DNA from: an uncultured bacterium
GTDB lineage: Bacteria > Myxococcota_A > Bradymonadia > UBA7976 > VGTA01
Length of the DNA stretch: 64,000 nt
NCBI GenBank assembly: GCA_943788935.1
Contig: CALSSE010000011.1
Location: 1 to 64,000 of the forward strand
Direction: 5' to 3'
The position numbers and the translations under genes were made by a program. How positions within the stretch are numbered: the stretch's first letter is position 1; every line of letters starts with the position of its first letter. Of this stretch, positions 52,931-62,100 are shown in pieces. A model generated the notes under the pieces. The model was not told the DNA's origin and ran no database searches. It worked only from the letters and a program-made list of their open reading frames with translations.

Positions 52931-55831
52931 ATGTACGAGATATTTGGACCTTATCAGTTAATAGAGCGTCTCGCTTCTGGGGGGATGGCGGAGATCTTTA
53001 AAGCTAAGACCTCAGGTCATTCAGGTTTTGAGAAGACCTTAGTAATTAAGAGGCTGCACCCTAGATACACGCAAACACCTGAGTTTGTGGAGATGCTTAA
53101 AGACGAGGCTAAGACCGCTGTCGGTTTATCTCACGCTAATATTGTGCAGATCTTTGACCTAGGAAGGGTCCAAGAGCATTACTATATCGCGATGGAGTAT
53201 ATTAATGGCCGCGATCTGAATCAGATGATGAATAAGTTCAAGGAAAAACAGAAACTTGTTCCTCCTGAGGCTGTTTTACATATCGCTTCGGAGGTCTGTG
53301 CTGGTTTAGATTTTGCTCATCGGCAGAGAGACACAAGCGGACGTTTACTGAGACTGATACATAGGGATATCTCTCCACAGAACATTATGGTTTCCGTAGA
53401 GGGGGAGGTCAAAATAGTTGACTTCGGCATCGCCAAGTCACTCGCCTCTCATCAAGAGACCGAGGCTGGAGTCATTAAAGGTAAGTTTTGCTTTATGTCG
53501 CCAGAGCAAGCGAGGGGGCAGAAGCTCGACCATCGGACAGATATCTTTTCTGTGGGTATCATGCTCTATGAGCTACTATCTGGTCGGGCGATGTATGAGA
53601 ATCATGATGACCACCAGCTACTACAGCAAGTTCGTAACGCTCATTTCACCCCTCTAGAAGAGTTAAGACCTGATCTCCCGAGAGCGGTACATAAACTCGT
53701 TAGAAAAACACTCACCTTTGATCGAGAGCAACGTTACCCATCTGCGCGTCATCTTCAACACGCTCTCGAAAAGGTGATGCAACGTTCTAGTCTTATGTAT
53801 AGTCGATTTCAGCTGGGTCAGTTTCTCTGTAACAGTTATCCCCAGTTGACCTCAAATATTGATGATGCGATCAACAGCTACGATGATTTTGATAATGAAG
53901 AGGTCTCATTGATCTCCGATTATGAACCACAAAGAAGGGGCGGAGATGATTGGGATGTCCCTGAGTTTACAGATGAGATAGAAGAGGTTGACCTTGAAGA
54001 GGTCGACTTAGAGGATTATACCGATCAGAGTCCACTGCATGGGGGAGGTCAAGCGTCGATAGAGGCCTCACCCATTTCTGCACCTCCTCGGCGAGCTGCC
54101 ACGCCTGTTCCAGTCGGCAGGCTATCAGGAATGCAAGGCTATGCACCGGCAGCACCAGTCTCTTCTGCTCATCTATATGATCCTAGCTATGAACAGCCAC
54201 ATCAAAATGGCCTAGGTGTTGCCCATCATGGGCAAGTGACTCAACCTCCACAAGGCGTTTCAGCACCAGTCATCGATGACCAGGTACTTTATTCTGGACA
54301 GTCTCCTTCTCTGCAACGAGCTCCTTTAGGTCCTAGAGGTAATGACTCATTCCAAGATCAAGTTGACTCCACTATGATATTAGAGGAGGAGAGTCAGAGG
54401 GGCATCCAGCAACCGCTCACCTATAATGAACGTAATGGACGTTCTGCACAACGGTCTCAGCGTGCTCAAAACGGGAGAGGAGGTTATGGACTAAAGCCTT
54501 CATTTAAAGAACAGTGGGCAAGAGTACTCACTAAACTTAAATATTTTGCCAACCATCCTCAAGGGAGGTATTTAATCGCGGCCTTGGGGTTTTGTGTCGT
54601 ATTTGGGATCGCGACATTGGTTAAGAAACGCGTGACTTTATCTGAAGAGAGCCCCGTATCGCAGATGAAGAGTGAGGCAGGCCAGCCTGTCACTTTAAGG
54701 CTAGGGCAGGAAAAACCAAATCGAGACCCTCTCCCCTCAGGCAAGCGGGGTCAGAACTTAAAAGTGAACCCTCAAAGGCTCGCCAATGCGGGTCAGGGGT
54801 CAGTGCGGACCTCTAATGTACAAGAGGCGAGAAGAGAGCCGGCTCCTTCGAACGGGTATGAGAGTTATCCACAGAGAGATGTGACCCAGAGAGACCCCAT
54901 ACGGAGGGGAAGCAACCGAGATACTAACATGAAGTTGGATGTTCAAGGGTATCAAGAACCAAATGGAAACAGACCAACACCAACGTCGTATAGAGAGAAC
55001 ACGCTCGATCGTCGCGCGCTCTCTCCCCAAAACTCAAGGTCTCGCTCAGAGACTATGCCGGGTTACCAAGTGACCAATCGTCGAGATCGAGTAACATCAA
55101 ACCTCAACTCTATGGATCAGCCTCGAATGCTCACTGTCAGAATTATCACTGATCCCCCTCAAGCAGAGGTGGCGATCAATGATGAGTGGCATAAAGATAC
55201 GACTCCGATTACTACTCAGATCCCTCAAGGACAAATGGTGCTCCTCACCTTTTCCAAAGAAGGATATGATGAGCTGAGAGAGAAAGTGTGGCCTCGTGCA
55301 GATGAGCCGATGATCAGCTTTAAGCTCACTTCTCAGTCAGGCCATTTGATTATCAATTCTGAGCCTCCAGGAGTGAGCATCAGAAAAGATGGAAAGCTCT
55401 TGGGAGAAACCCCATACGAACGACAAGATATCCCGTTGCAACCAGCCGAGTTTAGAGTGGAGCTCTCTAAGCGAGGTTATAAGAGTAAAGCGTATCGTAT
55501 GAGTTGGCTCAACGCTGACCGAGGGACTTTAGAGCTAGAGGCGACGCTCATCAAGAAAGAGAGATCAAAACCTCGTCGAAAGAAGACTAAAAGGAGGTCA
55601 AGTCAAGTAAAGCGCCGCCCAAGTGGAAGTGGTTATATTAGCGTCAAAGCTTCTCGATGGGGGCACTTGTTTGTTGATAATCGATTCGTCAAAGATGGAA
55701 AAATAGTCTTAAAACATAAAGTCTCCTCAGGACGCCATCGAGTGAAGTTTTGTTTTGAGGGAGATCGTGGTAACTGTGCACAGAAGTCTATATCAGTCTC
55801 CAAAGGGAGTCATAAGAAAGTATTCTTCTAA
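52931..55831 (+). CDS. Membrane Ser/Thr protein kinase with PEGA domains
   Basis: A 966-residue Hanks-type kinase. The kinase domain spans about 7-290 with RLASGGMAEIFKAK (P-loop), VIKRLHP (Lys), HRDISPQNIMVS (catalytic loop), VDFGIAKS and CFMSPEQARG. A Pro/Gln-rich linker at about 310-540 contains likely disordered segments. One TM helix is at about 548-567 (IAALGFCVVFGIATLV). The periplasmic part holds two PEGA domains (VRIITDPPQAEVAINDEWHK and LIINSEPPGVSIRKDG) and a basic C-terminal beta segment. No clear ribosome site before ATG 52931. It probably senses an envelope signal. Confidence 0.93.
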   Translation: MYEIFGPYQLIERLASGGMAEIFKAKTSGHSGFEKTLVIKRLHPRYTQTPEFVEMLKDEAKTAVGLSHANIVQIFDLGRVQEHYYIAMEYINGRDLNQMMNKFKEKQKLVPPEAVLHIASEVCAGLDFAHRQRDTSGRLLRLIHRDISPQNIMVSVEGEVKIVDFGIAKSLASHQETEAGVIKGKFCFMSPEQARGQKLDHRTDIFSVGIMLYELLSGRAMYENHDDHQLLQQVRNAHFTPLEELRPDLPRAVHKLVRKTLTFDREQRYPSARHLQHALEKVMQRSSLMYSRFQLGQFLCNSYPQLTSNIDDAINSYDDFDNEEVSLISDYEPQRRGGDDWDVPEFTDEIEEVDLEEVDLEDYTDQSPLHGGGQASIEASPISAPPRRAATPVPVGRLSGMQGYAPAAPVSSAHLYDPSYEQPHQNGLGVAHHGQVTQPPQGVSAPVIDDQVLYSGQSPSLQRAPLGPRGNDSFQDQVDSTMILEEESQRGIQQPLTYNERNGRSAQRSQRAQNGRGGYGLKPSFKEQWARVLTKLKYFANHPQGRYLIAALGFCVVFGIATLVKKRVTLSEESPVSQMKSEAGQPVTLRLGQEKPNRDPLPSGKRGQNLKVNPQRLANAGQGSVRTSNVQEARREPAPSNGYESYPQRDVTQRDPIRRGSNRDTNMKLDVQGYQEPNGNRPTPTSYRENTLDRRALSPQNSRSRSETMPGYQVTNRRDRVTSNLNSMDQPRMLTVRIITDPPQAEVAINDEWHKDTTPITTQIPQGQMVLLTFSKEGYDELREKVWPRADEPMISFKLTSQSGHLIINSEPPGVSIRKDGKLLGETPYERQDIPLQPAEFRVELSKRGYKSKAYRMSWLNADRGTLELEATLIKKERSKPRRKKTKRRSSQVKRRPSGSGYISVKASRWGHLFVDNRFVKDGKIVLKHKVSSGRHRVKFCFEGDRGNCAQKSISVSKGSHKKVFF

Positions 55832-56105
55832 GTTTACCCTACTGAATAAACCGGTCTAATCCTTGACAGGATCAGAACGATAATCACGATCAGTAGCCGA
55901 TTAAGCGTTAGAGATATATGTCTCGACCTGGGTGAAGCTAAACGAAGTGCTCATGTGTACACATTATGTTTTAGTTTGACGATAGTTCAGCAATTAGCTT
56001 TACTGATAAGTAGGTGACAAGTGGTCTTTTTGCTTTAGTTAAGTCTGACGCATGGTCCACAAACCTTATAGCCGTCTAATACTATTCCCCGATTGAGGGT
56101 TTCCC
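55832..56105. other. Intergenic region before the PKD giant
   Basis: A 274-bp AT-rich gap. A possible -35 TTGACG is at 55976-55981, but the -10 about 17-19 bases later (TTTACT/TACTGA) is poor. GAGGG lies about 6 nt before ATG 56106. No gene or strong hairpin was seen. Confidence 0.3.
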
Positions 56106-59100
56106 ATGAGATATTTGCTTTTACTTAAGCCGCAAGTCTTTATTTGCGTCGTCATCGCTTTGTGCACTTCTGCCGTCTACGCAGAGAGTAACCAAGTGAT
56201 TATTGTTCCTTTCTCTCAACAAAACCCTCAGCTCCCCCATCCGGCGCATGAGGGAGCTCCGATCACGTTAAAGGGTGTCATCCGTGATGCTCAATGCGGG
56301 AGCTATAATATCCGTTGGGATATCAATCAAAATGGTAATTTTGATGATGATTACGGATATAATGCAGGACGGAATGGGACAACCCTCACTGTAAGAGATA
56401 TCGGTCGAGGTTTCGTCGTTCCCTATGTTGACCGTGATAAACCGATGAATATTAACGTCCGAGCTCGACCTAACTGTGGAGGGCAAGGGGACAAGTTCGG
56501 TACGTTCAAACTCTTTATCTACAATTTTGGTGAGAATGGTCAAGGTCGAGAGAATCTCTCTCGAGACCCCAGAAATTGGAGTGATGAACAGTTCGAGATC
56601 TTAGTCTCAATGGCCATTCAAGAGAATCTATGGCATACCCACCGTCACATGGGAGGCTTCTCTGGTAGGAATAATGCTCAGATCGAAGCGCATACGTCTT
56701 ATTCAGCGACGACCGGGTTGGGACAATGGTTGTTTGTTATTAACAACCACCTCCCAGCGTACCCCCCAGAGTCTTTGGGCGCTAATGAACCATCGCCCGC
56801 AGGGTGGTTAGACGAGAATGCTCGTCGATGGAATGTCGACCCTTATGCCGAGAGCGCTATGCGTTTACTTAACTACAATGTAAATCGTACCGGTAGCACA
56901 GGCATCCCAGGCGCTGATGAGGAGAGCACTTGTGGATACCGTGGTAATAACCAAACGAGCTGTAATCGAATCGCAGGAACCACTGATCGTTCCGGTCTAT
57001 ATTCCCGCTCATCTAATACATATTACGCAGGGATTAGCGCGGGAGCGATCTCAACAGTTTTACCCGCTCTACAAGGAACACGTATTAAAGTTGGTCCTGC
57101 GGCTGGTCAACAGTGGAATTGGTATGTTCAACAGCTCGTCGATTTCTTAGGTTACGGTCAGATCGACGGAGGCTGTGGTGATGGAGGGTGGTATTACAGC
57201 CCTTATAATGGAAGTGGTGGCTGTGGTGCAGCGGACCTATCCACTACCCAATGGGCTTATATTGGTCTCGAGAGCGCTGAAGTCGCCGGTGGACCATATG
57301 GTGTTTTTGTTAATAATCGTCATAAGTATCGTATCGCTAATAATGTAGTCCGTAACCAGCAGGGTGATGGAGGTGGCGCTTATGACAATAGAGGAGGAAC
57401 ATCAGATCTTAAGCTCACAGGCGGACAGCTGCTCGCTGCTCGTTGGCTCGATATGCACAACATGGGCAACTCTGGCTCTGACCCCTTCCCTTCTCAGTCA
57501 GGGCATAGCTATAGGACCTTAAGAAATACACAGGACCGATATTATAACTTTGTACGAGATTGGTTCACGAAACGTCGCGTGCGGGGCACTCACTGGCAGG
57601 ATGGAATGTGGCAGCATGGAGATTATCTCTGTGGTAACAGCAACACCATCTATAACGGTGGAAAGTGTGGTAATACTTACTCTTTATATTCGCATCAAAA
57701 GGCTTACCATACGGGATCACCAGAGCTCCATCATGTAGGGAATTATGATTGGTATCGTATGTTTGGTACCTATTATATTCGCGCTATGAATCGTTATGCA
57801 CAGAATAATGATGGGAGTTGGAATTACAGTGGTATGGGATCGATTAGCGACTCATATTGTGATATCCATTCGGTGACTTGTGCATATGGCAATGGTCACA
57901 TGTCTTCAGTAATGGGCGGACTCGTGCTCACTCCAGCGGTCTTTAATCCCAAGCCAGTCGCTCAGGGGGGGGTGTCAACAACTCAAGTCACCGAGGGGTG
58001 CGTGCCTGGTAATGGCCAGGTAGAGTTCTCTCACTCTGACTCTTTCCATCCCAACAGTGACGCCCGTATCACGACGTATTATTGGGATGCCAACCAAGCG
58101 GACGGCTTGTGGTGGGAGACAGGAGCAAACCCTGATCTCGACATCAATGGTGATGCGCTACGAACCGCTGACCCTCTAGCAGCGCTCACTTATGTCTACA
58201 CCCGTCGTGGGACCTATACCCCGACGCTGCGCGTAGAAGATAATAGCGGGCAGACTAAGTCATTGACCTTACCGCAGATTACGGTTGGGGCGGCAGCAGA
58301 TGTTCCCCCTTCGATCGCTACTGGTGGGCCTTACATCATCGAGGTCAATGATAACCTTCAACTTAACGGCTCAGCTTCTGACGGAAACTCTGCTTGTGGC
58401 GACCGCACCACGGTCACTTGGAACGTCGATTATGAGTTAGAGAACCCTAATAATCGTACCTTCGAGACTCAAGGGGAGAAGCCCAGCGTCAACTGGGGTG
58501 GAGTGCTGAGTCAGCTGCCTCGTAACCGCGCCCTCACTGTCCAAGTACGGGTTAGTGACCAATTTAACGGTAACAATGAAGCGCCGATCGAGAGCACAAC
58601 GCTGTTCATCTATGATCGAGTACCAGTCGTCGAGGCGAGGGTTAACCCCGCCGAGGTCTCTTGCCAACAAGAGATCACATTTGACGCGAGTGACAGTTAT
58701 CACCCCAATCCTCAGCGCACCATCGCTAACTTCCAGTGGGAGATCGATGGCCGCACCTCGGATCGGGCGATCTTTACTACAAACTTCCCGAGCTTTGGTG
58801 AGCGTCAAGCACGAGTCACGGTCACCGATGACTTAGGGCGATCCTCTTCAGAGACTCTAGATTTCAATGTTAATCAAGGTAACCTCCCACCGAATGTTCG
58901 TCTCGCTGCAGACGAGGTGACGGTGATGAGTAACGCTGCGGTTGTGCTTGATGCTCGTCAGTCTTTTGAGCCCAATGCTAACTGTGGAGACCGCATCGTC
59001 GCCTATGAATGGGACATGCAGGCTGATGGTGTTCGCCTCAATGGACAAGCGGGTGCAGACTTTAATGGAGCGCAGATTCAGATCCCAGTGGCTGATTGGC

Positions 59101-62100
59101 ACCAAGCGATGGGGTGGGAGAATAACGCCACCATGATCGTGCGCCTCACTCTCCGCGATACCCTCGGCGCGACCTCGACCCATGATATCACCGTGAATGC
59201 AGTTCGCGCTGAGCCGATCCCTCGTATTTCACAGGTCCCAGATCCGGCGTCCTTCCGAGTTGATGATGGCTCATCAAGCGTTCGCCTGGACGGTCGTGAG
59301 AGCAGCTCATTGCTTGAGGGGGTGACCATCTCCCGTTATGAGTGGGATATTGGGTGTGACGGGAACTATGAGCGCGAGCAAGGGCAGTTCCTCTATGAGC
59401 GCGTCTTCGCGCCCGGGACCCGCCTCGCTGACATCCAAGCGAACCCGGTGACAGTGTGTCTTAGAGTGACCGACTCTAATGGGAATATCGGCATCTCAGA
59501 TCCCTACACGATCAATTACCAAGAGCTAGGGAACACTGACCCCTTCGCCGATGCTGATCCTTCGGATGCGCCAGAAGTTGGCTACAATGTCCTTGAGGGC
59601 GACGGCGTGACCTTGGACGCTAGCAGCTCCTTTGATCCTGACCGTGAGGACTTCGATGATTATATTCGTCAGTTCGCGTGGTCAGTGAATGGTAATAATG
59701 GAGGACCGCTAACGGTCGTGGCGATAGACGAGAATGATGCAGAGGCACAGATGCTTGAGCTGAGCTCAGGGCAGCTCGCTGGTTATGGGATCGTAGAGCG
59801 AGGAGAGTACGCGATTAGTCTCCGTGTGACCGATACTTCGGGAAATACGGGCGATGACGTCTCGACGCTTGTTGTTCACCGAGCGACACCTGATATTAAT
59901 GTTGTCATCAACCCAGTGAACGCCTCACCCAACTCCCGAGTGACCTTTGACGCTTCACGCAGTGAGCACACCCACCCCGACGTCGATGTGAATCAAGTGA
60001 TTTGGTTCTTCGGTGACCTAGAGCCGGTCGGTGGTGCATGTAACAGCGATCAAGACTGCGCTGAAGGCTATTGTATTAATAACCCGGCGACCGATGAACT
60101 CACCTGCATGGATGGCAGTCTCGGCAGTCAAGAAGGGGAGGTTGTGAACCGAACCTTCGATACGATCACTCCAGAGCAAGGAGACGCGATCTCGGTCACG
60201 GTGGTTGTGCGTGACACCAACGGTGGTCAGAGTCAGAGCGGCGGCGATGGTGACTTTAACGAGGGTGATGATGGGAATGACATCAACTTTGGAATCCGCA
60301 TCGATCAAGGAAACCGACTCCCCGTCGCTAACCCTGGCGGAGGTACAGGGGTAGGTGATGACGAGGTCATCGGCGCTTACACCATCATCGATGATGGTGA
60401 GCAGACGGTCACCTTCGATGGCTCAGATTCAGCTGACCCTGATGAGGCCTTCGGTGATGAAATCACCGCCTATACATGGACGATCGGGACCTGTGTCTGT
60501 TCTACTGATGCAGCGAATCACAATAACTGTCCTATCGATCAAAACCAGGTAGGGGACAGACTCCCTCAACTGACCCTTGGGCAGCTGTCACAGTGTCAGA
60601 TCAACGGCGCAGGTAGCTATGAGATCAACCTCTCGGTGACCGATCGCTTTGGACAAGTGGCGAGCTCTTCTACTAATCTCAACGTCATTGAGGGCCCTCA
60701 AGCCTTCGCTCAGGCCGATCCTAATCGTACAGGCTGTGAGCAGGTGGTAACCTTTGATGGACGAGGGAGCAGTAGCACCGGACCAGCGGAGCAAGGCTTT
60801 AATATCGTGAGCTATGAGTGGGACCTTGACGGTGATGGAGAGGCCGACTTTAATAATCCATTCTTCGAGGTGCCGGTCACCGCTCAGCCAAGCGGAGATC
60901 CACCTCAGGTCATCCTCACCGCCCGCCTCACAGTGACCAACGCGATCGGTGAGGCTTTGATCGCTCTCGGCGAAGACCCTGGGCCTCATCAGAGCATTGA
61001 CGATATTCAGGTGATCATTGACGTACAAAACCTTCCGCCAGTCGCGAACGCAGGTGGACCTTATCGAACCGGTGGTAATAACGGTAACTTCGCTCCAGTG
61101 AGCGTAGATGGTCGTGGCTCGATCGACCCCAACGCGCCTTGTGATCAGATCGAGGTCTATTGGTGGGATACCGACGGTGACGAGCTTTATGGCTGCGAAG
61201 ATAATGATGGCCCGATGACGATTGATGGGCGCCAGTGTGATTATGTAGGACCTACGATTAGTTTCGCGAACAGCAGCTGGCAGCCGAACACGACCGCTTC
61301 AGTAGGTCTCAAGGTCCGCGACCAGTTCGGCGTGTGGTCACAGCCGAGTAACGCTGACATCATCGTCGACAACGTGATTCCCCCTTCTGGTGAGGTGATC
61401 AGCCCACGTGTCAGCGCTTGCGCGACCGACGCGGGTGGAGGCAACTCAACGGCTCAGCTCTTAGTACGTCACCCAGCGAACCCACCACAGCCGGTCCTCA
61501 TTGAGGTCTCTGTGGCTGGTCAAGTCGCGGGGAGCGTCCGCGTCGCCAACTTCAATGGCGACAAAGAGGCGATCGTAGATGTTCCACTCGACCTCGCAGG
61601 TATCCCTCAAGGGGAGCATGAGGTGGTAGCGAGCTTCACTTTAGAGAGCAACCGTAACTCTAGGACAGAGGCGACTTCCGGTGGTCGTGTGACCTTCGAT
61701 TTCACGCCGCCAACGATCACCCTTGGCGCTCAGCCAGCGGAGAACGTCTGCTATCAAAACGGTCGTGTGCCGTCGGCGGAGATCGACGTAGAGGATAACT
61801 TTGATAACGCCCCTCAGGTGAGTCAGAGCGTGATTGAGGATGGCTGTGGGCGCACCCTTCGGGTGGTGGCGAGAGATCGCTGTGGCCGAGAGTCTACCGC
61901 TGAACGTCTCTACCGAGTGGGGACGGCGGTGAGCCTCCTCATCGATGGTGTACAAGAGGGCGCATTGAACAACCAAGCGCAAGTCTCTTGGGAGGTTGAT
62001 GGTCTAGACACCTGCGCGAATAACATTGAAGCGAACTTAAGCAGAGATGGCGGGGCACCGGTCCCTTATGCGGAGAACAATCTGATCAACACCCCGGGTG

